In this document: in pieces, positions 43,224 to 51,898 of the stretch
How positions within the stretch are numbered: position 1 is the stretch's first letter
How the letters are laid out: every line of letters starts with the position of its first letter
Assembly: GCA_030323885.1 (NCBI GenBank)
Contig: CM059199.1
Location: 39,440,590-39,504,589 of the forward strand
Length of the DNA: 64,000 nucleotides
Direction of reading: 5' to 3'
Origin: Branchipolynoe longqiensis
Lineage: Eukaryota; Annelida; Polychaeta; Phyllodocida; Polynoidae
Notes under the pieces: generated by a model
Databases searched by the model: none
What the model was told of the DNA's origin: nothing
What the model saw: the letters and a program-made list of their open reading frames with translations, nothing else
Position numbers and translations under genes: made by a program

Positions 43224-43415
43224 TGTCAAATCCAAATCCAAATATGTGGCTCTGTAGGCAGGCTATGGTGAAATCAATACTGACAAAGAGAAAGGAAGAG
43301 TATAAAGTGTAAAGAGAGTCCAGCCCTCTGGTTTATTATTTATATGGTTACATGGGTTCATTGTAGAGTATCACCCAATCCCTTTCCCCCAATGGGAAAC
43401 AAGCATTCTTGGCCC
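43224..43415 (-). repeat. LTR of the gypsy-type element (5' LTR in its orientation)
   Basis: Partner of 39562-39760, with about 90 percent agreement by eye over 170 bp. 43416-43700, beyond it, is unmatched. Confidence 0.8.
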
Positions 43416-43705
43416 TACCAATAGGGATACCAGTGGTCTGCCCACCACCACAAGCTCTATGGCCCCATGACCACCACCAACCTTGACCTTTGAGTGTGGT
43501 GATCCCTATCCAAGCAGAGGGGGTAGGCCCTGAGTGAAATCATACCCAAACCTACCAGCACCACTATGTCTATTTACATCCCACTCAGGCACCACCGACC
43601 CATACATATATATATACATACACACGTCTGGTCATGTACACTGATTAGTAATAGAACATTTCCATTGCCCCCTATGCTGAATATCGGAATATTTTACATT
43701 TTACC

Positions 43706-43960
43706 CTATGACTTACAATATTGATACTTGTCGCTAGCTAGCCTTGCGCTTGGAATTATTAGGATAGGACAAGGACTGGTTAGCTCAGTGTCAGGGTAAT
43801 GTGATTGAGTGGGATATTGGGTCATGACTGGGTAGGCTTATTGATCACCCAGCGGGGTAGCACTATAAAGTCGCCATTAGTGCGCACTGTCACAAATCGG
43901 TACCCATCCTGCTATTACCATAGATGTTGCTAGGACGTAAAACCCCAACAACAATCAAAA
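43706..43960 (+). repeat. SINE body, right half of the copy split by the gypsy-type element
   Basis: Resumes at ATGACTTACAATATTGATAC and runs through GGATAGGACAAGGACTGG to TGTTGCTAGGACGTAAAAC. Confidence 0.85.
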
Positions 43961-44475
43961 TAATCAACACAAATCTGCGTAATACTAAATTCAGTGTAAC
44001 ACACGCAAACACCATGGACAGTTAATCCATGTGTGTGCATTGAATGCACACACATAAACTAACTAAATATGAATATGTTCAATATCTGGACTGTCCAACG
44101 AGATAAAGCTCCAAATAATTGCCCCATCACACCTCATTTACCATTGTTTGCTGCATCAGTTATCAGCCGCATCAAGGGGAAATAGTGGATATTATGTGAC
44201 TATGGCATAAATAGCTGCAACTGGATCGACCTGGCGGTGAATGATGAACAATATGGAATAGTTATATGAAGTAATAGTTTGTTTGATTCGACGAACTACC
44301 CCATTTGGACTACTCTGTTGACACGAACCCTGACTGTATAATTGTGTGCTAATTTAAAGTTGTGAACACAATTTAGTGCTTAAAATACATGTTCGGCCCC
44401 AATCCACATTGATTTCTGCCCAGAGGTGGTTATCACGGGGGATCAGTATATCATGACGTCACGGTTGAATACGAG
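43961..44475. other. Unassigned stretch
   Basis: GTGTGTGCATTGAATGCACACAC near 44031-44053 is a perfect palindrome. Nothing else recognised. Confidence 0.4.
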
Positions 44476-45110
44476 TGGTTGGTTGGTTGTTGGAGTTCTA
44501 CGTCCTGGCAATATCTAAGGTCAAATGAGGACGGGGACCTACTTGTGACAGTTGCCATTGGTGGCGAATTTATAGTGCTGCCGCAATGGGAAATCAGGAT
44601 GACAGCAACCACCATGACCCAAAATCCCACACAGTCATATTATCCCGATACTGTGCTAACCAATCCTTTCCCTATCCTATTAATTAAACCAACGCAAGAC
44701 AAGTACAGTATAAAGTGGCATTTATTCTTACTATTTCGTTGTTACATTTAAGCCATGAGATGTTTGATTTATTAAGATTTCGAGGATTTCAGGCATGTAG
44801 CCCTATGAATGTCAGTTATAGTTGGGCTGGGTGGGACGGCAAATCCAAAGGAGAGAACACGTCCTGCCGATCGAAAGGCTCTGGTCGAAGTGTCTATAGA
44901 GAAAATGCGTCACATCTTGTTATGCAAATTTACAGAAGATGGCGCCACAGTCGGAGCATTTATTATTAAGCAGGACACTATAGATGGCACCACCAGTTGC
45001 CTCGATGTTTAGTATGTACTTTTTCTTGCGGGTTAAATGACCAATGTTGAAATCAACATCCACAATGCCCAGGGCTAAGCTAGGAAGTGAAACGTATCAA
45101 TTTTGTAAGT
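44476..45110 (-). repeat. SINE type A1 interrupted by about 370 bp of unknown sequence
   Basis: Tail and body run to 44688 (CCCTATCCTATTAATT), then resume at about 45068 (GCTAAGCTAGGAAGTG) and stop at AAGTCAT. The insert (44689-45067) has frames of 67-90 codons without a recognisable domain and no clear inverted ends. Confidence 0.75.
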
Positions 45111-45324
45111 CATACCGGGCGCGGTGGCCCATCGGTAGAGCACATGCCTCGCGTGTGGAAGATCGAGAGTTTGTGAGTTCGGTTCCCGGTCGAGTCAAAC
45201 CAATGACTTAGACATTGATACGTGTTGCTTCCTAGCCTGGTGCTCGGTATTACTAGGATAGGGCAAGGACTGGTTAGCTCAGTGTCAAGATAATGTGACT
45301 GAGTGGGATATGGGGTCATGGTGC
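45111..45324 (+). repeat. SINE type D, left part of a copy split by FB-E
   Basis: Head CGGGCGCGGTGGCCCATCGG, GGTTCCCGGTCGAGTC, and body to GGTCATGGTGCCGG. It continues at 47069. Confidence 0.88.
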
Positions 45325-45509
45325 CGGTGTAGTAAGTTCAAAACACTACCCCACAAAAACACTACGGTAGTGTTTTCAACCTCGGTTCAAAACACTACGG
45401 TAGTGTTTTCAACCTGGTGGAAGGTAGGTTCAAAACCCGACTGTGGCCATGCTCAAAATACTATCCTTAAGTTCAAAACACTTGCTTTAAGTTCAAAACA
45501 CTACTCTAA

Positions 45510-46018
45510 TTTAGAATGCAGTAGGGTGGGGCGGTGGGCAGTCGGCTGGGGAAGTATGCAGTAGGGTGGAGAAGTATATACTAAGTTGGCACAGTAGGGG
45601 TTATTGTTGGTTGTTGTTTTATGTCCTAGCAACAACTAAGGTCATAGCAGATGGTGCACACTCATGGTGACTTTATAGTGCTGCCCCACTTGGAAATCAG
45701 GCTGCTGGCCTGATATCCCACTCAGTCACATTATCCTGACATTGAGATAACCAGTCCTTGCCCTATCCTAGTAATGATGAGTGCCAGGATAGGAAGCAAC
45801 AAATATCAATTTTAAAGTCATTGGTTTGACTCAACCGGGAACCGAACTCCCGACCTTCCACACGCCAGACACATGCGCTACCGATTAGGCCACCGCACCT
45901 GGTGGGGCAGTATGCAGTAGAGTGGGGCTGTATGCAGTAAGGTGGGGCAGTGTGCAGTAATGTGGGACAGTATGCAGTAGGGTGGGGAAGTATGCAGTAG
46001 GGTGGGGAAGTTTGTTTT
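45510..46018. repeat. GCAGTAGGGTGGGG minisatellite, interrupted by a SINE
   Basis: Words GGGTGGGGCAGT and ATGCAGTAGGGTGG repeat at 45510-45600 and 45903-46015, on both sides of the SINE at 45603-45902. Confidence 0.85.
45603..45902 (-). repeat. SINE type D inside the FB-E minisatellite
   Basis: Tail TTGTTTTATGTCCTAGCAAC to head CTACCGATTAGGCCACCGCAC. Confidence 0.9.
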
Positions 46019-46285
46019 GTTTGTGTTTTGTTGTATTACATCCTAGCAACATCTAAGGTCATATCAGGATGCATCCAAACTTGTGATAGTGCGCACTCAT
46101 GGTGACTTTATAGTGCTGCCCCACTGGGAGACTAGACCAACCAGTCCTTGCCCTATCCTAAGAATGCCGGGCACCTAGCTAGGAAGTGACACGTATCAAT
46201 TTTTAAGTCATTGGTTTGACTTGACCAGGGTTCGAACCCACAAACCTATGGGTTCGGATCCCTCGATCTCCCAAAACAGGAGAGC
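46019..46285 (-). repeat. SINE type A1 inside FB-E, internally deleted
   Basis: The tail and CCCCACTGGGAGACTAGACC are joined directly to AACCAGTCCTTGCCC, so the GATATCCCACTCAG part is missing. The head has the ACCTATGGGTTCGGATCCC loop. Confidence 0.88.
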
Positions 46286-46289
46286 CAGG

Positions 46290-46850
46290 ACACTATCAGT
46301 TTATACTAATCATGGTGTTAAGCACTGCAACACTATTAGTGTATACTAATATGTTGCTAAACTCCACAGTACTATCCCTAGTATCAGCATAGACTAATAT
46401 GTGATGCAGATGCCGCAGCACAATCAGTGTATGCTATTAATACATTGTTAAACACCGCAATACTATCAGCGTATACTAATATGGTGTTATGCACCGCCAC
46501 ACTATCAGTGTATACAATGCATTGTTAAACTCTGCATCACTATCAGTGTATACTAATATGTTGTTAAACTCTGCAGTGCTATCAGCATATACGAATACTA
46601 ATACATCGTGCAGATGCTGCAGCACTATCAGCGTGTACTACTAATACATGCTTCAAATGCTGCAGCACTACAAGCGTATACTAATATGTGGTGCATATGC
46701 CGCAGCACAATCAGCGTATACTACCGATACATGCTTCAAACGTCGCATAACTATCAGTGTATACTACCAATACATGCTTCAAACTGTGCAGCACTATCAG
46801 TGTATACTACTAAGATGTGCTTCAAACGCTGCAGCATGGTCAGCGTATAC
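46290..46850. repeat. Degenerate minisatellite, about 45-60-bp units
   Basis: About a dozen units with CACTATCAGTGTATACTAAT, ATGTTGTTAAAC or ACATGCTTCAAA, and CTGCAGCA. Spacing varies, which separates it from a regular satellite. 46851-46890 is a short GTATACCAAATAT repeat. Confidence 0.85.
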
Positions 46851-47068
46851 CAAATATGTATACGTATACCAAATATGTATACGTATACCAATACGTACAT
46901 TTTGCGGCACTATAACCACCACTGCTGTGTCATGAGTCTTTTGAACTTGGGTAGTGTTTTGAGCGTACGTAAGTGTAGTGTTTTCAACTTAACAGTAGTG
47001 TTTTGAACCTAAGTTCAAAACACTACGGTAGTGTTTTGAATGGCATAGTGTTTTGAACGTCCTACACC

Positions 47069-47198
47069 GGCGGCCTGATTTCCCAGTGGGGCAGCACAAT
47101 AAAATCGCCATGAGTGCGTACTGTCACAAGTCGGTACCCGACCTGATATGACCTGAGATGTTGCTAGGACATACAACAACAAACAAACAAACAAACAA
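47069..47198 (+). repeat. SINE type D, right part of the copy split by FB-E
   Basis: CGGCCTGATTTCCCAGTGGG through TGAGATGTTGCTAGGACATA to an AAC-AAACAAACAAAC tail. Confidence 0.88.
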
Positions 47199-47280
47199 TT
47201 GTAAGGCATCGGTTTGATGCGACTACAGCAAGAATATTGAACTCCTGATCTCCCGCATGGGAGGCCTGTGCTCTACCGAA
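47199..47280 (-). repeat. SINE type D head fragment
   Basis: GGCATCGGTTTGATGCGAC, CTCCCGCATGGGAGGCC and CTCTACCGA. It ends 40 bp before the GC-rich element. Confidence 0.65.
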
Positions 47281-47320
47281 ACTTCAAATAAACAAACTTC
47301 AAAGGTTCAGTTTGCAGATT

Positions 47321-47626
47321 GGTCGTAATGCGAAGCATTACGCTTGATGCGAGGAAAGGAAGAGACCCTCCCCCGCCCCGCGCTGTCGCGCTGCGCTCAC
47401 ACCTCACCAGACCCGCCGCGCGCCGCCTCCTCCCCCGCCCCCGTGTCGCGCAGCATTCGCGCCTCACCCGACGCCCGCTGCTCACCCTCACTCGCCCTCC
47501 CCCGGGCCGGCAGCTTTCACAACTCACCTGCTGTTGCCCGCCCCCCCCTTCCCTTATAAGGCCGCTCGCCGGCCTTCCTCAGACACTCGCCCTCCTACCG
47601 CCTTCCAGACCTCTGCCTTCTTTCCT
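47321..47626 (+). repeat. Split direct repeat A1 with TATA-like promoter
   Basis: Starts with GGTCGTAATGCGAAGCATTACG, in which CGTAATGC and GCATTACG form a hairpin. It contains CCCTTATAAGG at about 47551-47561, a TATA-like box roughly 100 bp before the gag ATG. Confidence 0.85.
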
Positions 47627-47660
47627 GTCTTGGGATTTCTTCACCTCGGACCGATCCACC

Positions 47661-48710
47661 ATGCCCGGGCGCGGAAAGGGGAAAAACCGGAGGAGCACCA
47701 GGATGCCGGGAGGCTCCGCACCCTCCTCGGGCCCGGCCTCACCCTCGGCGCCCTCGGGCCGCCCCTCCAGCGACACGGCCCTCCTCCTGGAGGCGATCAG
47801 CCGGCTCTCTACCCGCCTGGAGGCCGTCGAGACCGGGGTCCCCCGAGGAGACCCGGACAGCCCCCAGCCCGCCTCAATGCGGGAGGCCGCCTACAGAGCA
47901 CCGCCCGCCCCAGCACCTCGGGCCCACGCCGCGATCGGGAGCCAACCGCCTCCCCCGCCTCAAGCGACTCTACCTGGGGCGGTTCATCCACAGTACGAGG
48001 GGTACAACCGCCTCGCCGCCGCCTCGGCCCCGCCGCCCGCATACCGCCAGGAGATGGTGGACTACAGCCCAGCATCCGCGGCCCACGCAGTCCGCGAGAT
48101 CCTGGCCTCCGCCGAGGCGCGCCACACAGATCTGCGCCGAGGTGTCCCCTCAGACTACGTCTTCCCCTCCGACCTGGTAGAGAGGGGCCCGGGACGGAAG
48201 CCGGTGAAACTGGGTGAGGCCACCAAGGACGAGTACCACCTCGCCCTCCTCACTCTGGTCAACCACCCCTCCTTCCCCGCCCACTCTCTCCAGGGCCTAC
48301 ACCACCATCACCTCACCATCATGAGGGACAACCTCGTCCACCCATGGCCGGCCATCCGCCGGTACGCAGAGACCATTTTCTCATGGATCGCGGACAGGAG
48401 GCTCCCCCAAAGGTGGCACGATCCCGTGGCCCTCAACATGATCCGAGTCGACAGCATGTTGACCATGGAACCCCCACCACGCCCCTCACAGCTCCCCGAG
48501 GCGACGATGGGGCCCGAGGCGCACACCTGCCCCGGCAGCATGTCGACACCCGCACCGCCTACGATAGGCACGCTCACAGGGCCCCCTGCTCCGCTTGGAA
48601 CCGCGATCCCGCCTCGTGCGATCGGGCCCCCCTCGGATAGGCCCACGGCGAGGTGGGAGACAGGCGCCGGCACGTCTGTGCATATTGCGCCAACATGCGG
48701 CGCATATTAA
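47661..48710 (+). CDS. Gag-like protein, zinc finger in another frame
   Basis: The start ATG at 47661 has a favourable context (CCACC before ATG) and lies just after the A1 repeat; the frame is also open upstream, but that part is repeat DNA. The 349-residue product begins basic (MPGRGKGKNRRSTR) and is then Pro/Ala/Ser-rich. A coiled stretch (LLLEAISRLSTRLEAVE) lies near residues 35-55. A structured block follows at roughly residues 160-260 (GEATKDEYHLALLTLVNHPS; HPWPAIRRYAETIFSWIAD; RWHDPVALNMIRV), the kind of helical region seen in Gag of tyrosine-recombinase retroelements; this match is by pattern, not search. The frame ends just where a Cys/His cluster begins in the +2 frame. GC-rich codons reflect the element. 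Confidence 0.6.
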   Translation: MPGRGKGKNRRSTRMPGGSAPSSGPASPSAPSGRPSSDTALLLEAISRLSTRLEAVETGVPRGDPDSPQPASMREAAYRAPPAPAPRAHAAIGSQPPPPPQATLPGAVHPQYEGYNRLAAASAPPPAYRQEMVDYSPASAAHAVREILASAEARHTDLRRGVPSDYVFPSDLVERGPGRKPVKLGEATKDEYHLALLTLVNHPSFPAHSLQGLHHHHLTIMRDNLVHPWPAIRRYAETIFSWIADRRLPQRWHDPVALNMIRVDSMLTMEPPPRPSQLPEATMGPEAHTCPGSMSTPAPPTIGTLTGPPAPLGTAIPPRAIGPPSDRPTARWETGAGTSVHIAPTCGAY

Positions 48711-49168
48711 CGATGCACAGCGAGGCCGGATGCCGCACCAAGCAAGCCCGTGAGCGCCAGACCCCGGCTGCCTCGGGGGAATTTTTGAACCGCCGGCCTC
48801 CCCCCGGCCGACCCGGGCGGCCTTGCCCGGCGCCTCACCCCAACCACTGCCGACAGCCCCGCGACTTCCACTGACAGCCCCCCAGCGAACACCGATCGAA
48901 ACGCCGCCCAGACGAAGCCGAGGATCATCACCTCGCACCTCACACCTCAGACGACTCAGCCCAGCCTCACGAGAGACCCTCCCCAGACAGCCCAGCCACC
49001 GACCCTCACGACACCGCCTTCATGAACCCGCCCGACCCGACCCCGACTCACATCCCACCCAGCCCTGAGGAGTTTGCTGCCCCCCTGATCGACCCTCGCC
49101 AGACCTCCTCCCCCCAGGCCTCAGGAGCGGGCCTCCCTTTTTTGGCCGCCCGCTCCCCCTCCACGTAG
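48641..49168 (+). pseudogene. Gag C-terminal part in the shifted frame, with a Cys/His finger
   Basis: In the frame opened after a TAG at 48638, the sequence reads GDRRRHVCAYCANMRRILTM then HSEAGCRTKQARE, a C-x2-C-x9-H-x4-C cluster. Zinc-finger tails of this sort are known at the C-terminus of YR-element Gag proteins. The frame hits TGA at 48872, then continues open to TAG at 49166 with an acidic Pro-rich tail (PPSPEEFAAPLIDPRQ). One frameshift and one stop therefore separate this part from the main gag frame. Either the copy has decayed or shifting and readthrough are used; the sequence alone cannot say. Confidence 0.5.
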
Positions 49169-49265
49169 GCCCCGGACCTTCCTCTCAACCAGACCTGCCT
49201 CCCCGGGCCCCCGCCTCGGGCGCCCGTGCCCCCGCCTCGGGCGCGCCTCGAGCCCTCTCCTTACT

Positions 49266-49521
49266 CTTTGGCGGAGGGCTCCTCGGCCCCCCCTCTACCA
49301 GAACTCTGACATTGCTCCTTATGAGCCCCTCCTGTATTTATCTCTTCTGCTCCTCATGAGCCCCTCACTGTATTGCTCCTCACGAGCCTGTTTCTTTGCT
49401 CCTCATGAGCCCTTTTCCTTTCTTTTGGCCTGTTTTACCTGTTCCTCTGTATGCTCTGTTGAGGCGTTAATAAAACCCCTTTTCTCCCACCCCCGCCTTC
49501 CCTTCTTCCTTTTCGCGCATC
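49266..49521 (+). repeat. Split direct repeat B1 with polyadenylation signal
   Basis: Contains four spaced copies of TGCTCCTCATGAGCC-like motifs with a CTCATGAG palindrome, then AATAAA at 49469-49474, and ends TTCGCGCATC against A2. Confidence 0.85.
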
Positions 49522-49830
49522 GGTCGTAATGCAAAGCATTACGCTTGATGCGAGGAAAGGAAGAGACCCTCCCCCGCCCCGCGCCGTCGCGCTGCGCTCA
49601 CACCTCACCAGACCCGCCGCGCGCCGCCTCCTCCCCCGCCCCCCGTGTCGCGCAGCATTCGCGCCTCACCCGACGCCCGCTGCTCACCCTCACTCGCCTC
49701 ACCCCGGGCCGGCAGCTTTCACAACTCACCTGCTGTCGCCCGCCCCCCCCCTTCCCTTATAAGGCCGCCCGCCGGCCTCCCTCAGGCACTCGCCCTCCTG
49801 CCGCCGTTCCAGACCTCTGCCTTTCTTCCT
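49522..49830 (+). repeat. Split direct repeat A2
   Basis: Matches A1 base for base apart from a few changes and indels (GCAAAGC against GCGAAGC in the hairpin loop). Includes the TATA-like box near 49755-49765. Confidence 0.88.
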
Positions 49831-49870
49831 CCACCCACCCACCCAACTTTTCCCTCCTCTACCCTCCTCC

Positions 49871-50123
49871 CTTCTGCGGCAGAGGCTCCTCGGCCCCCCC
49901 TCAACCAGAACTCTGACATTGCTCCTTATGAGCCCTCCTGCATTTATCTCTCTGCTCCTCATGAGCCCCTCACTGTATTGCTCCTCATGAGCCTGTTCTT
50001 TGCTCCTCATGAGCCCTTTCCTTTCTTTTGCCTGTTTTACTTGTTCCTCTGTATGCCCTGTTGAGGCGTTAATAAAACGCCTTTTCTCCCACCCCCGCCT
50101 TCCCTTCTTCCTTTTCGCGCATC
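49871..50123 (+). repeat. Split direct repeat B2 with polyadenylation signal
   Basis: Matches B1, with AATAAA at 50071-50076 and the end TTCGCGCATC at 50123. The 40-bp spacer 49831-49870 is CCACCCACC-rich. Confidence 0.88.
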
Positions 50124-50294
50124 AAGTTCAGTAGGGAGTGAATTACCTGTCTCCTCCACATCAGCAGTGATCAGAAGCACACTGATATTTGATGAGAGAT
50201 CAAGCTGGGCAAGTGAAATCAACAGGAATAGCATTGCGTATTGCAATTCAATTACCTTTAGTAGATACCATAGCCAGAATTGTTAGTAGATACC

Positions 50295-51786
50295 TTAAAG
50301 CTGCATAGTGCGGTGAAAACATCAAATTTTCAAAACCAAAATAATTATCAGTATCTGATTCTACATATCTAAATTAGACACTGATGCACTTATCAAACAT
50401 TTGTGGCCACATTGAAGGGAACCCTGAGGCAATTCAGTAGATACCGGTTACTGCAGAAACCTATGTTGTCAGAGTTTTGGCGTGGTTGCCAAAATTAATT
50501 TCCCATGTTCACACTTTAAATTCTTGAATGATAGCCATTTAAAAGAAAAAGTACTTCAAAGTTAAGTAAGGTACAATATAACATTGTGTAGTGGTCTGCA
50601 CTGACCTCTCAGGCAAGTAACCACATAGACAGGTAGGCGTGGGGAGTGTGTTGATATCAGGGAGCCTAGGTGGTGTAATGGTTAGCACACTGGCCCGGAA
50701 TGCAAAGAGATGTGGGTTTGAGTCCCGCTCTAGGCGCGGTATTTCCCATTTTCATCACCCCCGCGACACTGGTTGCCGTGACCATGATCCTGTACAAGCT
50801 ACGCGCTGTATAGTTGTTGAACCTACCCTGTGTATGTAAGTCCGTTGCATTGCCTGTATGTATAATTGTAAGCATTAAAAGACTTACAATTCCAGGGGGA
50901 CGAGTGTAGTGGTCTGCACTGACCTCTCAGGCAAGTAACCACATAGACAGGTAGGCGTGGGGAGTGTGTTGATATCAGGGAGCCTAGGTGGTGTAATGGT
51001 TAGCACACTGGCCCGGAATGCAAAGAGATGTGGGTTCGAGTCCCGCTCTAGGCGCAGTATTTCCCATTTTCATCACCCCCACGACACTGGTTGCCGTGAT
51101 CAGGATCCTGTACAAGCTTTGCGCTGTATGGTTGTTGAACCTACCCTGTGTATGTATGTGTTAGTGCATTGCCTGTATGTATGTAATTGTAAGCATTACA
51201 AGACTTACAATTCCAGGGGGACGAGTGTAGTGGTCTGCACTGACCTCTCAGGCAAGTAACCACATAGACAGGTAGGCGTGGGGAGTGTGTTGATATCAGG
51301 GAGCCTAGGTGGTGTAATGGTTAGCACACTGGCCCGGAATGCAAAGAGATGTGGGTTCGAGTCCAGCTCTAGGCACAATATTTCCCATTTGCATCACCCC
51401 CACGACACTGGTTGCCGTGATCAGGATCCTGTACAAGCTTTGCGCTGTATGGTTGTTGAACCTACCCTGTGTATGTATATGTTAGTCCATTGCCTGTATG
51501 TATGTAATTGTAAGCATTACAAGACTTACAATTCCAGGGGGACGAGTGTAGTGGTCTGCACTGACCTCTCAGGCAAGTAACCACATAGACAGGTAGGCGT
51601 GGGGAGTGTGTTGATATCAGGGAGCCTAGGTGGTGTAATGGTTAGCACACTGGCCCGGAATGCAAAGAGATGTGGGTTCGAGTCCCGCTCTAGGCGCAGT
51701 ATTTCCCATTTTCATCACCCCCACGACAATTGTAATTATCTCAGAAAATGACAGAAACTTAAAACCATCGGACTATGCTACTTTAA
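50295..51786. mobile_element. MITE M1 split by a SINE array
   Basis: The left half (TTAAAGCTGCATAGTGCGGTG to AAGTAAGGTACAATATAAC) ends at about 50585; the right end (TATCTCAGAAAATGACAGAA, ATCGGACTATGCTACTTTAA) resumes at about 51728. TTAA is present at both ends (50295 and 51783). Confidence 0.85.
50586..51727 (+). repeat. Tandem array of SINE type B, 3.5 units of about 321 bp
   Basis: Units begin at 50586, 50904, 51225 and 51546; the last stops after CACCCCCACGAC. Each has AGTGGTCTGCACTGACCTCT, a Gln-tRNA-like head (GAGCCTAGGTGGTGTAATGG, TTAGCACACTGGCCC, TTCGAGTCCCGCTCTAGGC), CCTGTACAAGCTTTGCGCTG and an end AAGACTTACAATTCCAGGGG. The first seven bases of the head pair with its last seven (GCCTAGG with TCTAGGC). 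Frames reading GGVMVSTLARNAKRCGFE come from this repeat. Confidence 0.92.
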
Positions 51787-51898
51787 ATAACAAAGACGTC
51801 AGCTCCAGTCAGGATACTTTAATCTCATTAGTATATTACTCATACCTAACCAGTAATAGTCGGGGACAAGATCCACCACGATTTTATTTGATTGTGTC

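Larger units (their letters stand above)
39562..43700 (-). mobile_element. Decayed Ty3/gypsy-type LTR retrotransposon
   Basis: Two direct repeats (39562-39760 and 43224-43415) bracket gag, protease and a reverse-transcriptase start on the minus strand. Most of pol is missing. The unit interrupts a type D SINE, whose halves lie at 39486-39561 and 43706-43960. The flanks CCAAT and CCTAT may be a decayed 5-bp target duplication. The outer part of the right-hand side (43416-43700) has no counterpart at the left repeat, so the left LTR may be truncated or the right expanded. Confidence 0.8.
45325..47068. mobile_element. Foldback element FB-E (GTTCAAAACACTAC words) with cargo
   Basis: The left end TGTAGTAAGTTCAAAACAC and the right end, reverse complemented, TGTAGGACGTTCAAAACAC pair. 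CCGG precedes the left end and follows the right end, with the SINE resuming in register. The arms (45334-45510 and 46945-47060) are repeats of GTTCAAAACACTACGGTAG and its complement. Between them are two SINEs (45603, 46019), a GCAGTAGGGTGGGG array and a roughly 50-bp minisatellite. Confidence 0.9.
47321..50123 (+). mobile_element. Gag-only element with split direct repeats (Ngaro/PAT-like)
   Basis: The order is A1 (47321-47626), gag region, B1 (49266-49521), A2 (49522-49830), short spacer, B2 (49871-50123). A1 and A2 are near-identical, as are B1 and B2, and B1 directly abuts A2. This A1-ORF-B1-A2-B2 plan is the known terminal structure of Ngaro/PAT-like tyrosine-recombinase retrotransposons. 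The element is strikingly GC-rich compared with its surroundings. No RT, RNase H or tyrosine recombinase is present, so it would depend on another element. Flanks GTTCAGT on both sides may be chance, since this class normally makes no target duplication. Confidence 0.72.

Noticed and set aside
46290..46850. A CRISPR-like array of spaced repeats
   Set aside because: Unit length and spacing vary, the spacers are also similar to each other, and the context is an animal transposable element.
47319..47660. Upstream 114-codon extension of the gag-like frame
   Set aside because: It runs through the A1 direct repeat and the TATA-like box; the ATG at 47661 in good context is a better start.
47321..50123. 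An endogenous parvovirus-like or other viral insertion, suggested by GC-richness and hairpin-like ends
   Set aside because: No replication or capsid motifs, and the A1-ORF-B1-A2-B2 repeat order fits a tyrosine-recombinase retrotransposon better.
50957..51580. Two similar 100-codon frames that would look like a protein family
   Set aside because: They are translations of the tandem SINE type B units, including the tRNA-derived head.
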